Assembly: GCF_015679185.1 (NCBI RefSeq)
Contig: NZ_CP064939.1
Span: 4,092,001-4,156,000 of the forward strand
DNA from: Pedobacter endophyticus
GTDB taxonomy: Bacteria; Bacteroidota; Bacteroidia; Sphingobacteriales; Sphingobacteriaceae
DNA length: 64,000 nucleotides
Reading direction: 5' to 3'
The position numbers and the translations under genes were made by a program. Below, in pieces: positions 9,276 to 18,881 of the stretch (position 1 is the stretch's first letter; each line of letters starts with the position of its first letter). The notes under the pieces are model-generated. The model made no database searches, was not told where the DNA came from, and saw only the letters and a program-made list of their open reading frames with translations.

Positions 9276-12200
9276 ATGTACAAAAAATATGCGGCTTTTA
9301 GCGGCACGACCCTCTATGGCCTACTGAAATGCTTATTTATGATTAAAGGAATATTTGCCGTAATCCTTGTAACCGCGCTGCAGGTTCATGCCACAACCTA
9401 TGCGCAGAGCAAAGTCACCTTAGATGTTGCAGAAATGCCCATCAGGCGTGTATTGCACCTGATCAGTAAACAAACAGGATACAATTTTATCAGCGAGGCA
9501 AAAATCCTTGCTAAGATCCCCCCGCTGACTTTACAGGTTAAAAACCAGGAAGTCTCCGGGCTCATGCCAAAGCTCTTGAATCCAGCGAAGTTTGATTTGG
9601 TTTACCAGGATGATAAAACAATCATCATCCGTGAGCGGGCACTTAGGTTGCTTCCCCACCAACTGGATGTCGTGGTGACCGGAACTGTCACCGATGAAAC
9701 CGGCGCGCCCATTCCAGGCGTATCTGTAACCTTGTCGGGCAGCTCCAACGTCGGCACACAGACCGATTCAAATGGTAAATTTACAATCAAGGTAACCGAA
9801 AATGCCACGCTTGTTTTTTCTTATCTGGGTTATGAGCGTTATGAAAAGGCCGTAGGCAGTCAGCGTGATCTTAAAATATCACTCAAACCATCTGCTTCTG
9901 CGCTGAACGATGTTGTGGTGGTAGGCTATGGTAGCCAGTCCAGAAGGAATATCATCGGCGCGGTGTCGACCGTAAATCAGGAAAACATAAAGGATTTGCC
10001 CGTTACCAGCATCGATCAGAAGCTTTCCGGGCAAATGGCCGGTGTTCAGGTTAACCAGGCGTCGGGAACCCCCGGAGGAGGGATGGTCATCCGTGTGAGG
10101 GGTTCAGGCTCAATCGGCGCCGGGGATGATCCATTATATGTAGTGGATGGTTTTCCGCTGAACAATAACTACGATAAATTCCAGAACCCCTTAAGTACCC
10201 TCAATCCGGACGACATCGAATCCATCAGTGTCTTAAAGGATGCTGCTTCCTCAGCGATATATGGCTCAAGGGGTGCAAACGGTGTTGTACTGATCACCAC
10301 AAAAAAAGGTAAGAGCGGTGCTTCAAGCGTTGATTTTTCGATATATACCGGCGTTCAGCACATCCCCCAATCCAGGAAACTAGATATGATGAGCGCGGAA
10401 GAATATGCAACCTGGCGTAGAGAGCACCGTCAGGATCTGGCCCGGTTCAACAACGTTCCGTTTGTGGAATCCTCAGTTCCTGAGATTTACAGAAATCCTG
10501 CTGCCTTGGGCGCTGGTGTAGACTGGACGGACGAGGTGACCCGCACGGCACCTATGCAGAACTATAATGTGACCATTTTAAACGGCACGGAGAAAACAAG
10601 GATCATGACCTCTGCCGGATATTTCAATCAGCAGGGCGTGGTACGCAATACTGGTTTTGAAAGATATTCTGTCCGTATGAACCTGGAAACAAACCTGACT
10701 AAAAACCTGACTTTTGGCCTAAACCTCTCGCCAAGTTATACCAAAAGAAAGCTATCTGATTCAGAGGGGCATTTTGAGAGCGGCATTCTCACCCAGGCGC
10801 TTCTGACAACGCCTGTTTCTACGGTAAGGCTTGCAGATGGCAGCTTTAATCCAATCGTAACCTCACCCGATGCGTTCACCAACTCAAATCCACTGAACGT
10901 ATTGATGAATACCAACCGCACCTCTACCAACGTGCGGGCATTGCTCAATACGAGCCTTGGCTGGAAAATTCTTCCAGGCCTTACAGCGAAGTCCTCATTT
11001 AATTTTGACTGGCAGGACGGTAAGTTCAAAGTGTTCCAGCCATCTTATGTTGGCGCGTTCCGTAATCCTCCGCCCCAGCCGGCACGTGGGCAGTTTGACT
11101 CCAATGTCATTTTAAACTGGCTCAATGAAAATACCATTAACTATGTTAAGGACTGGAAAGACCACCACCTTGATGTGCTGGCAGGCTTCACCGTTCAGCA
11201 GGAAAGAGGGGAACGTAACTCTATCAACGGTTCGCAATATCCCAATGATGTGGTGCAGACCATAAATGCAGCTACAGTGGTAACTTCCGGGGCTGATGTG
11301 CAGAAATGGCGCCTATTGTCTTATCTTGCCAGGGCCAACTATACGTTTGCCGACAAATATATTCTTTCCGCTGCCATCAGAAGGGACGGTTCATCAAGGT
11401 TCGGGCAGCAAAACAGATGGGGCGTATTTCCATCGGGCTCCATTGGCTGGAGGCTTTCCAAAGAATCGTTTTTCCCGAATATCCCGCAGATTGACGATCT
11501 GAAACTCCGTGGCAGTTTCGGTATCGCCGGGAATAACTCCATCGGTAACTATACCGCCATCCCATTAATCGCGGCCAGTAATTATGCATTCGGAAACAGC
11601 CTGGCTAATGGTGTGACACTGAATTCCCTGGCCAATCAAACCCTGGGCTGGGAATCTTCCAAACAACTGGATATCGGTCTTGACCTGAGCATGTTTAAAG
11701 GAAGGCTGAATTTCACTGCAGAATATTACACCAGAAATACTGAGCAGATGCTGCAGACGATAGACATCCCAATCAGTTCAGGCTTCAGCCAGGGCATAAC
11801 CAATCTGGGTAATGTTAGGAACAGGGGATGGGAGTTTTCTGTTAGCTCGAAAAATACCACCGGAAATTTAATATGGGAAACGGACTTTAATATTTCTTTC
11901 AACCGCAATAAAGTGCTTGATATTGGCAGCAAGCAACGGATCATTACCGGTGTAGCCGGAGCAGGAGGGACTAATATCACAATGGTGGGCCAGCCAATGG
12001 GCATGTTCTATGGTTATGTTTCCGACGGGCTTTTTTTAACGCAGGATGAGCTGCTCCGGTATCCAAATATCAGTGGGCAGGTAGTTGGAACAGTGAGGTA
12101 CAGGGATGTTGACGGCAACGGCAGAATCGATGCCAATGACCAGACAATCATCGGAAATCCGCATCCTGATTTCATTTTCGGTATGACCAACCGGTTTAAG

Positions 12201-12659
12201 TTCAAAGGCTTCGACCTTTCGCTCCTGTTGAGCGGATCTTACGGTGGCCAGATCCTGGATCAGTATAAGCAGTTTACGACCAATCTTGACGGGGTTTTCA
12301 ATGTGGAAAGGGAAGTGATCAACCGTTACCGTTCACCGGAAAATCCGGGTGCAGGGATTTTGCCAACCACTGTAAGCAATACCAATCTCGCCCGCGATTT
12401 TCGTCCATCACATTGGGTGAAGAACGGCTCATATGTTTCCCTGCGAAACCTCACTTTGGGATATAACCTAAAAACTGCATTTAGCCGTTCTATGCGGATA
12501 TACCTGAGTGGACAGAACCTGTTCTACATCACTCCTTACAAAGGTGGTAACCCTGAGGTAAGTTTCTCGGGCTCCAATTCACTCGCTCCGGGGGTGAACT
12601 TTACCGCCTACCCGGTTGCTGCGACTTATACGCTGGGCGTAAATTTTGCATTGAAGTAG
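9276..12659 (+). CDS. SusC/RagA family TonB-dependent outer-membrane receptor with STN domain
   Basis: 1127-aa outer-membrane transporter. After a long N-terminal leader with a hydrophobic stretch (about 20-40) comes an STN secretin/TonB signalling domain (about 45-95, DVAEMPIRRVLHLISKQTGY), then a carboxypeptidase-regulatory-like domain (about 130-210), the TonB box region (DVVVVGYG), a plug domain (about 215-330, DPLYVVDGFP, SSAIYGSRGANGVVLITTKK) and a large beta-barrel to the C-terminus. The STN domain links it to the upstream FecR/sigma pair. With the SusD downstream it should import an oligosaccharide, probably rhamnose-containing given the following glycosidase. The length is normal for the family. 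Confidence 0.95.
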   Translation: MYKKYAAFSGTTLYGLLKCLFMIKGIFAVILVTALQVHATTYAQSKVTLDVAEMPIRRVLHLISKQTGYNFISEAKILAKIPPLTLQVKNQEVSGLMPKLLNPAKFDLVYQDDKTIIIRERALRLLPHQLDVVVTGTVTDETGAPIPGVSVTLSGSSNVGTQTDSNGKFTIKVTENATLVFSYLGYERYEKAVGSQRDLKISLKPSASALNDVVVVGYGSQSRRNIIGAVSTVNQENIKDLPVTSIDQKLSGQMAGVQVNQASGTPGGGMVIRVRGSGSIGAGDDPLYVVDGFPLNNNYDKFQNPLSTLNPDDIESISVLKDAASSAIYGSRGANGVVLITTKKGKSGASSVDFSIYTGVQHIPQSRKLDMMSAEEYATWRREHRQDLARFNNVPFVESSVPEIYRNPAALGAGVDWTDEVTRTAPMQNYNVTILNGTEKTRIMTSAGYFNQQGVVRNTGFERYSVRMNLETNLTKNLTFGLNLSPSYTKRKLSDSEGHFESGILTQALLTTPVSTVRLADGSFNPIVTSPDAFTNSNPLNVLMNTNRTSTNVRALLNTSLGWKILPGLTAKSSFNFDWQDGKFKVFQPSYVGAFRNPPPQPARGQFDSNVILNWLNENTINYVKDWKDHHLDVLAGFTVQQERGERNSINGSQYPNDVVQTINAATVVTSGADVQKWRLLSYLARANYTFADKYILSAAIRRDGSSRFGQQNRWGVFPSGSIGWRLSKESFFPNIPQIDDLKLRGSFGIAGNNSIGNYTAIPLIAASNYAFGNSLANGVTLNSLANQTLGWESSKQLDIGLDLSMFKGRLNFTAEYYTRNTEQMLQTIDIPISSGFSQGITNLGNVRNRGWEFSVSSKNTTGNLIWETDFNISFNRNKVLDIGSKQRIITGVAGAGGTNITMVGQPMGMFYGYVSDGLFLTQDELLRYPNISGQVVGTVRYRDVDGNGRIDANDQTIIGNPHPDFIFGMTNRFKFKGFDLSLLLSGSYGGQILDQYKQFTTNLDGVFNVEREVINRYRSPENPGAGILPTTVSNTNLARDFRPSHWVKNGSYVSLRNLTLGYNLKTAFSRSMRIYLSGQNLFYITPYKGGNPEVSFSGSNSLAPGVNFTAYPVAATYTLGVNFALK

Positions 12660-12683
12660 ATTGTTAAAAAAATACGATAAACC

Positions 12684-12710
12684 AGGCTTTGCAACCTACG
12701 TGCAAAGCCT
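12684..12710 (+). promoter_or_regulatory. Hairpin between susC and susD
   Basis: Perfect 10-bp inverted repeat AGGCTTTGCA / TGCAAAGCCT with a 7-base loop in the 66-bp gap between the receptor and lipoprotein genes, followed by only three T residues. It could be a weak attenuator or an RNA-stability element that sets the susC:susD ratio. The structure is seen directly; the role is inferred. Confidence 0.6.
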
Positions 12711-12725
12711 TTAAAATATGATAAA

Positions 12726-14198
12726 ATGTTAAAATCATTAAAAAAAATAGCGCTATTGGGCCTGTTTCTATCCGGATTGACCGGTTGTCAGAAGGATTAT
12801 CTGGATGCGAGCCCGGAGCACCTGCAGAATGCGGGAAACTTTTTCCAGTCAAAGAATGACTTTATTCAAGCTGTAAATGGTGCTTACGCGCCACTGAGAC
12901 CGCTTTTTACCGATTCATTCTGGCAGCTTGGGGAGATGAGGTCGGATAATACTTCTTTCCAGTATAATACCGGCGACCGCTCAGCGATTGGCCGGGAACA
13001 GAATGATCAGTTCCTGGAACTTGATGACAATCCCTTTGTTTATTCTTTCTTTGCCAACTCATTTACCGGAATAGGCAGGTGCAATGTAATTCTCAACCGT
13101 TATGATGAGGCAAAAATCGGCGATGCGAATGCTGCCAGGCAAATCCTGGGCCAGGCGAGCTTTCTAAGGGCATATTATTATCTTAACCTGGTTCAGCTTT
13201 TCGGGGAAGTTCCGCTTGTGCTCACCGAGGTGACCTCGACGAATGACGCTTTCGATAAAGCAAAGAGAAAGCCTGTCGCGGAGATATATCAATCCATAAT
13301 TAAAGATGCAGGTGTTGCGGTAAATAATCTTCCGGCCGCATACCCTGCCCCTACAGACTTGGGCAGGGTGACCAGCACTGCTGCACATATGCTGCTGGCA
13401 AAGGTGTATATGGTCCAAAAACAATATTCACAGGCCATGGAACACCTGAATATTATCTTACAGTCGCAAAAGGCACTAAACCCGGATTATTCCAGCAATT
13501 TCAATCCATTGGCGAAAAATTCCGTTGAGTCGGTTTTTGAGGTCCAATTCCTTGAAGGTCCTTTTGGAATGGCCAGCAATTTTATGTATACCTTCGCCCC
13601 CTACAACGCCGGCACGAGCATCACCGGTTTCGGGCTTTACACAGGTGCAGATTCGGGCTGGAATATCCCGACTGCAGACCTTCTGGCAGCTTATGAACCA
13701 GGGGATCTCAGGCTGGCCAAATCGATAAACAGGACTTTTGTTGACCCCAATACCAATCAGGTTGTTCCCTATACCATTAAGTTCCGAAGCGCACACAGCA
13801 TCCGCTATCAGACCAATGATAATTTTCCGGTGTACCGCTTTTCTGATGCACTTCTGATGGCTGCTGAAGCTTTGAATGAAATTGGATATACTTCTTCCGG
13901 ACAGGCATTTACCCACATCAATAGGGTGCGCGCCCGTGCAGGGCTTGCTGGGCTAAGCCCGCAGCAGGTATCCACCCAGGAACTTTTCCGTGAAGCAGTG
14001 TGGAAGGAGCGACAGGTCGAACTGGCGTTTGAAAACCACCGCTGGTTTGATCTGCTCAGGACAGGCAGGGCTGCCGCTGTAATGCAATCCCACGCGGCAA
14101 GGGAGAAGGCCCTGAAAAGCCATGTTCCTGCGGCTGCATACAATAACATCCGTTTATTATTTCAATATCCACGCAGGGAAGTTCTTTTAGAACAATAA
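12726..14198 (+). CDS. RagB/SusD family nutrient-binding surface lipoprotein
   Basis: 490-aa SusD homologue. It has a lipoprotein signal (MLKSLKKIALLGLFLSGLTG then Cys at residue 21), an N-terminal SusD-like domain with TPR-type helices (QASFLRAYYYLNLVQLFGEV) and a C-terminal SusD domain (YRFSDALLMAAEALNEIG, INRVRARAGLAGLS, WKERQVELAFENHRWFDLLR). These are standard family motifs. It caps the SusC barrel on the cell surface and helps capture glycan. It lies 66 bp after susC and just before a GH78 enzyme, so this is a three-gene import and degradation operon. Confidence 0.95.
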   Translation: MLKSLKKIALLGLFLSGLTGCQKDYLDASPEHLQNAGNFFQSKNDFIQAVNGAYAPLRPLFTDSFWQLGEMRSDNTSFQYNTGDRSAIGREQNDQFLELDDNPFVYSFFANSFTGIGRCNVILNRYDEAKIGDANAARQILGQASFLRAYYYLNLVQLFGEVPLVLTEVTSTNDAFDKAKRKPVAEIYQSIIKDAGVAVNNLPAAYPAPTDLGRVTSTAAHMLLAKVYMVQKQYSQAMEHLNIILQSQKALNPDYSSNFNPLAKNSVESVFEVQFLEGPFGMASNFMYTFAPYNAGTSITGFGLYTGADSGWNIPTADLLAAYEPGDLRLAKSINRTFVDPNTNQVVPYTIKFRSAHSIRYQTNDNFPVYRFSDALLMAAEALNEIGYTSSGQAFTHINRVRARAGLAGLSPQQVSTQELFREAVWKERQVELAFENHRWFDLLRTGRAAAVMQSHAAREKALKSHVPAAAYNNIRLLFQYPRREVLLEQ

Positions 14199-14212
14199 TG
14201 CCGCGGAGGTAT

Positions 14213-14234
14213 CCCGGGAGCCTCGGTTCCCGGG
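14213..14234 (+). promoter_or_regulatory. GC-rich hairpin between susD and the glycosidase gene
   Basis: Inverted repeat CCCGGGA / TCCCGGG with an 8-base loop, just after the susD stop codon and 23 bp before the favoured start of the glycosidase. There is no T tract, so it is more likely an mRNA-processing or stability element than a terminator. Confidence 0.5.
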
Positions 14235-14257
14235 TATTTCAATCAGAAACTATACAT

Positions 14258-16630
14258 ATGAAGCCGATTCCAACCTATATCATATTTTTTTGCCTGATCA
14301 TCCAGGCCATGTGCACAAAAGCGGATCCTTTGAACCCGAAGCTGATGAGGGAAAGCTGGCCCGCGAGATGGATAAGTTTCCCCGAAGAGGGGGATAATCC
14401 CAATGGATTATATCACTTCAGGAAAGAGATTTCCATGAAGTCGATACCTAGGCAGCTATGGATTCATGTTTCGGCAGACAGCCGCTACCGACTTTACATC
14501 AATGGCAAATGGATCAGCCACGGGCCTGCAGCAGGTGAGCTGCGGCATTGGCAGTTTGAAACCATCAATATCGCGCCCTTCCTGAATCCCGGCAAAAACG
14601 TGATTGCCGCCGAGGTCTGGAACTTTGGTACCCAGCGCCCAATGGCACACCACTCTTATAAAACGGGCCTGATAATTCAAGAGGATGCACAGGATAATCT
14701 CTATGGGTTCACTAGCGATACCAGCTGGAAGGTTTGCAAAAACTCCGGCTATTCCATCATGCCTAAATGGAGCAGGGGCACCGACATCGGCGCTGCTGAA
14801 ATGGTGGACTTTGAAAAATACCCCAGTGGCTGGAATTCTGCTGAACCGGATCATGAATTGCGCTGGGAAAAGGCAAGGCAGGGAGAACGGGGTGAAACCA
14901 AGTGGTCCGTTTTCAACCGCCCAGGGCGCCTGCTCGTCCCTCGCGAAATTCCGGCCATGCGTATGGAACCCATCCGTTTCTCATCGGTCAGGAAATCTTC
15001 GGGGGTGGAAGTCAGTGAAAATCACCTTCAAAAGAAAAAAACGCTGAGGATACCGGCAAACACCAATGTTGAATGGATTATTGATCAAAAGGAACTGACA
15101 AATGCTTATCCCGTCCTTGAAATAACCAGTGGAAAAGGTTCCCTGATAAATATTGGGTATGCAGAGGCCTTATATGACAGCAGCAATAAAAAAGGGAACC
15201 GTAATGATATTGAAGGTAAAATGTTCCGCGGCTTCCAGGACGGCCTTAAAGCTTCGGGGAAAGCTGAAGCATATATGCCTTTATGGTTCAGGACCTTCAG
15301 GTACATTAAGCTTACTATTCAGACGGCGGATCAGCCACTTGAAATCTCAGACTTTCATGCAATCAAAACAGAATATCCTTTTGACTACAATGCAAAATTC
15401 AAAAGTGAAGATAAGTTTCTGGATTCACTCCTGGAAGTGGGCTGGAGGACAGCAAAATTATGTGCGGTGGAAACCTATATGGATTGTCCCTACTATGAGA
15501 GGTTGCAATACGTTGGCGACACTAGAATCCAAGGGCTTGTTTCGCTATACAATAGTGGTGATGACCGATTGTTGCGCCAGGCTATAAAACAGTTTGACCA
15601 GTCCAGGATGTCTGAAGGGTTGACATTAAGCCGGTTCCCGACGAACTATGATCAGCAAATACCCCCATTCTCCTTATGGTGGATTGGTATGGTAAATGAT
15701 TATTGGATGTACAGGGGGGATAAAAAATTTGTAGGGGGTATGATGCCTGGCGTCCGGCAGGTGCTTTCGTTTTTTGAGCAGTATCAGCTCGAAGACGGCT
15801 CATTGGGGGCGATGCCCTACTGGAACTTTACGGACTGGTCAAACCATAAAGGCTGGGTTTTCGGGGTCCCGCCCAATGGACAGAAAGGCAACAGCTCACT
15901 ACTGGATTTTCAATTTTTATGGGCATTGCAGATTGCCTCAGGATTAGAATCCTCATTAGGCCGTCCGGAACTCTCACAGAAATATCTCAACCAGGCGGCA
16001 AAACTTTCATTGACAATCAAAAATAAATACTGGGTTGCGTCAAGAGGCCTGTTTGCGGATGAAGATACTAAGGGGTTATTTTCCCAGCATGCAAATGTAC
16101 TGGCAATTTTAACCCATGTGGTAGAGGGAAATCAGGCGAAAGATCTTATGGAAAAAATCCTCGCGGATGATTCAATCGCCCAGACAACTATTTACTTCAG
16201 GTATTATCAAATGCTGGCGCTGAAAGAAGTGGGCCTGGCAGATAGGTATCTCGATCAGCTCGGTGTATGGAAGGCGCACCTTAACAGTGGGCTCACGACC
16301 TGGGCCGAAATAAGTGATACCCAGACAACCCGATCTGATTGCCACGCCTGGGGGGCCAGTCCAAATATAGAACTGTATAGAATCGTACTCGGAATTGAGA
16401 GTGACGCCCCTGGGTTTTCAAGGGTCCGGATAAATCCTGCCCTGGGAAAGCTTAAGCATGCAGAGGGATCTATTCCACACCCAAACGGTGATCTGACGGT
16501 CTCTTACCGGAAAGTAGGACAGAGGTGGAATATTACAGTTAGGCTACCGGAAAAGGTGTCGGGAACTTTTATCTGGCAAGGAAAAACCTTTGAATTAAAG
16601 CCGGGACAATTAAACAGGTTAAGCATGTAG
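14258..16630 (+). CDS. Family 78-like glycoside hydrolase (alpha-L-rhamnosidase type)
   Basis: 790-aa exported enzyme. The ATG at 14258 gives a clean signal peptide (MKPIPTYIIFFCLIIQ, cleavage near residue 22), whereas an upstream in-frame ATG at 14198 would add 20 hydrophilic residues in front of it. The N-terminal beta-sandwich (WPARWISFPEEG, RLYINGKWISHGP) is followed by a rhamnosidase-type (alpha/alpha)6 catalytic region with MDCPYYERLQYVGDTRIQGL, the counterpart of the family's DCP(x)nER(x)nGD acidic motif, then WSNHKGWVFGVPPNGQKG and SDCHAWGASPN, and a C-terminal beta-sandwich. It presumably cleaves terminal rhamnose or a related sugar from the glycan imported by the upstream SusCD. The exact specificity is uncertain. 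Confidence 0.87.
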   Translation: MKPIPTYIIFFCLIIQAMCTKADPLNPKLMRESWPARWISFPEEGDNPNGLYHFRKEISMKSIPRQLWIHVSADSRYRLYINGKWISHGPAAGELRHWQFETINIAPFLNPGKNVIAAEVWNFGTQRPMAHHSYKTGLIIQEDAQDNLYGFTSDTSWKVCKNSGYSIMPKWSRGTDIGAAEMVDFEKYPSGWNSAEPDHELRWEKARQGERGETKWSVFNRPGRLLVPREIPAMRMEPIRFSSVRKSSGVEVSENHLQKKKTLRIPANTNVEWIIDQKELTNAYPVLEITSGKGSLINIGYAEALYDSSNKKGNRNDIEGKMFRGFQDGLKASGKAEAYMPLWFRTFRYIKLTIQTADQPLEISDFHAIKTEYPFDYNAKFKSEDKFLDSLLEVGWRTAKLCAVETYMDCPYYERLQYVGDTRIQGLVSLYNSGDDRLLRQAIKQFDQSRMSEGLTLSRFPTNYDQQIPPFSLWWIGMVNDYWMYRGDKKFVGGMMPGVRQVLSFFEQYQLEDGSLGAMPYWNFTDWSNHKGWVFGVPPNGQKGNSSLLDFQFLWALQIASGLESSLGRPELSQKYLNQAAKLSLTIKNKYWVASRGLFADEDTKGLFSQHANVLAILTHVVEGNQAKDLMEKILADDSIAQTTIYFRYYQMLALKEVGLADRYLDQLGVWKAHLNSGLTTWAEISDTQTTRSDCHAWGASPNIELYRIVLGIESDAPGFSRVRINPALGKLKHAEGSIPHPNGDLTVSYRKVGQRWNITVRLPEKVSGTFIWQGKTFELKPGQLNRLSM

Positions 16631-16733
16631 CAAAACCGGATACATAGAGTTTTCACTTAATTTAATTTTACTTAAGGCTATTTTACGCTGCCGCGTATTG
16701 CAGATAGGGTCGTTTCACCAGTTAATGCTGATC

Positions 16734-16946
16734 ATGGAAAATCTTGGAAACTTAAAACAAATCATTGAAGCTGCTGAGATTGAAAAAAGCAAATTTTAAA
16801 GCACTCAAAATCTCCAGGCGGCCACCAGGTTAAGGCATCTACTCCAAAAATTGAGGTTAGCCGCGCAGGAAATCCGAATGTCGGTTTTGGATGATAAAAA
16901 AACATTGCCGAAAAGCGATACCAAAAAAAGAGACAAATACAATTAA
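16734..16946 (+). pseudogene. Hc1-like histone H1 homologue, interrupted by a stop codon
   Basis: A 71-codon frame starting at ATG 16734 reads MENLGNLKQIIEAAEIEKSK, then after one TAA (codon 22) continues LQAATRLRHLLQKLRLAAQE and a Lys-rich tail. It aligns along its length with the intact Hc1-like protein at 17207-17386. The premature stop and divergent sequence point to a decaying paralogue. It is convergent with the intact copy. Confidence 0.65.
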
Positions 16947-17206
16947 AAATGATAATCCACTTTATCTATTATCCTACGTTTTGCCTTTCAGGTGAGGGTC
17001 AAGCCTTGTCAGAAAAACATGAGTTTCGGTGGGATGCATTTGTCTACCGCAATAGTCAAGATCTATTATTGCTGATCCTGAAAGCTCGAAAACTAAATCC
17101 TGAGCTCACAAAATCCCGCTGACTTCCATGATATGGTCGGTCCGCGGGCAGTACAGAAAAAGCCATCGCAAATGCGGTGGCTTTTATCCCCAAAGCAATA
17201 AATGCG

Positions 17207-17386
17207 CTAATTATCGCTGTTTTTCTTTTCAGTAACTTCAATTCTGATTTCCTGGGCAAGCGTTTTCAAATCCTGCATGACCTTGCGTACACGAGTACCT
17301 GCTGCGCCATTTCCGTTGTCATAAAATTTTTTTACATCAGCCTCAATAGCCGCTACCACTTCTTTTAATCTTGCAAATTTTTCCAT
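17207..17386 (-). CDS. Hc1-like (histone H1-like) small nucleoid protein
   Basis: 59-aa protein that begins MEKFARLKEVVAAIEADVKK and continues through GAAGTRVRKVMQDLKTLAQE to an acidic/basic tail. This is the pattern of the short Bacteroidota histone H1-like Hc1 family (PF07432), which is annotated as DNA-binding from distant similarity to chlamydial Hc1. It is complete from ATG (17386-17384) to TAG. It has no operon partner and is flanked by broken genes. The family is confident; its function in nucleoid structure is only inferred. Confidence 0.82.
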   Translation of the reverse strand: MEKFARLKEVVAAIEADVKKFYDNGNGAAGTRVRKVMQDLKTLAQEIRIEVTEKKNSDN

Positions 17387-17479
17387 ATTGTTGTTTTTTA
17401 AGGCGCTGCAAAAGCATCGCCAGTTTGATTAAATTTTCCTTTGAGGAACAGCGAAATTAATAAAATACAATAAAGTCTC

Positions 17480-17762
17480 AAACCCTGGCTTTGCGCGGCC
17501 TCCTCATTTTTACCTTTTGAAAGTCCCATAGATTGCCCTTTCTCATGTACCTTGAGGAACTGTTCACGCTTTTCAGGCTTTCCTTCCATGGTGAACATGT
17601 TGAGATTGGAATATCGTGGGATAGCTTCGATGTGAAGTTTGATTTTTTTGCCATTTTTTTTCCACGCTGACCGTCGCCGTTTCTAAGTGCAGATTCCAGC
17701 TGGTTCCTTGATTTTACCTGCTGAAGTTCTTTGATATCATATTTATCCAGGACCGATTTCAA
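17480..17762 (-). pseudogene. DUF3945-like mobile-element protein remnant
   Basis: Overlapping frames on the minus strand give VLDKYDIKELQQVKSRNQLE, LRNGDGQRG and, in the next frame, SNLNMFTMEGKPEKREQFLK. This order resembles the C-terminal DUF3945 repeat, as in the protein at 56651-57514 (LRNGNLAQADMLIG, ANPQFKGLDVFD). A frameshift near 17620 separates the parts. It is probably a relic of an earlier conjugative element. The similarity is moderate. Confidence 0.45.
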
Positions 17763-17804
17763 ATCAAAGCCTTAAGATAGGGACGATAATACATCTTTTA
17801 TTCT

Positions 17805-18134
17805 GCAGGTAAACTTTTCTGGACTAACGGATTTACAAATCCCCTGGCAAGTATGTTAAGACGATACAATGGGGTGACCAATAATTTAATTGCCAATACC
17901 AACCTACGCTATACCATTTTACCGGGCTTAAATGCCAAGGCAAATTTTGGATATACAAATACCCGCCTTGAGCAGATAGCTGCCGTGCCGGCATCTTCTC
18001 AGAACCCTGCTAATAATCCGACAAGTTCTGCAAACTTTACCAACCTGAATGGAGATTTCGCTAAGACTGATCAACTTATTTCGGAACTTAGGGTCAGTGT
18101 GTTTGGGTCTCGACTGACCACTCCAAAACACTAA
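17805..18134 (+). pseudogene. SusC-type TonB-dependent receptor, internal fragment
   Basis: The frame reads GKLFWTNGFTNPLASMLRRY, NLIANTNLRYTILPGLNAKA and NFGYTNTRLEQIA, which is typical beta-barrel sequence of SusC/RagA receptors. Both ends of the roughly 1000-residue protein are missing. It is not a copy of the intact receptor at 9276 (different barrel sequence), so it derives from another locus. Confidence 0.7.
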
Positions 18135-18881
18135 TAAATAATATGTTATGGATAATTTGTGTCTTTTCTAGGGATGGTCAATCTGACCCGGAATTACTTG
18201 GTCAAGGTCGCCGAAATCTCCACCAATCGAGTCGTAAATGGAACTAATTTGCAGTTGGTGACTGGTTGGATTAATCCCTTCGACCATACAAGGGCGATGA
18301 TCATCTATACAGGACAACAGACTGCAGATATTGTCAACCTTCACTACTCACCGCATTAGGAACAATATGGATATTGGGTAGCAGAAAACGCCATTACGTT
18401 GGATAAGGGAGACTATGTAAATTACCGAAAAGTTTGGACTTGCGATCCTTTGGAATAGGTCGACGATTGCTGCTAAGATGCGTTAACGGTGATCAACGAA
18501 CCCATTCCGAAAGCATTTGGAATAAGTATGGGAGTGGTTAAAGGGGGCTCACTCGGTGTAGAATTCTACTTTTAACTGGTCTGAATTTTGGGAAGTTCAC
18601 ACAGGTAAACGACGGCTGTTTTACCATTTTAAATAACGTGCCTACTTCTGCTCTAATATTAATGATACCTGCACTGATGAAAGGCCCGATTATTATATCC
18701 GTTGTGCCTGAGGAATTTATAGCACGAGTTGTGGGAGATACTTCTGATAAAGAGACAATACCAAATATTCATCATCAATTTTAAAAAAACCATCAAAACA
18801 CAGAAATGTTTCTTGACTATCAAATTAGCAAATAAATAACCAAAGATTTCCCAGGATTAAATCAGATCATAAACGATTAAT
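18135..18881. other. Decayed region with unassigned ORF remnants
   Basis: On the plus strand a 66-codon frame (18159-18359) and its continuation past a stop (to about 18458, ending near TLDKGDYVNYRKVWTCDPLE) look like once-coding sequence, but I cannot name the family. Several more stops follow. The rest holds nothing recognisable. Confidence 0.4.
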
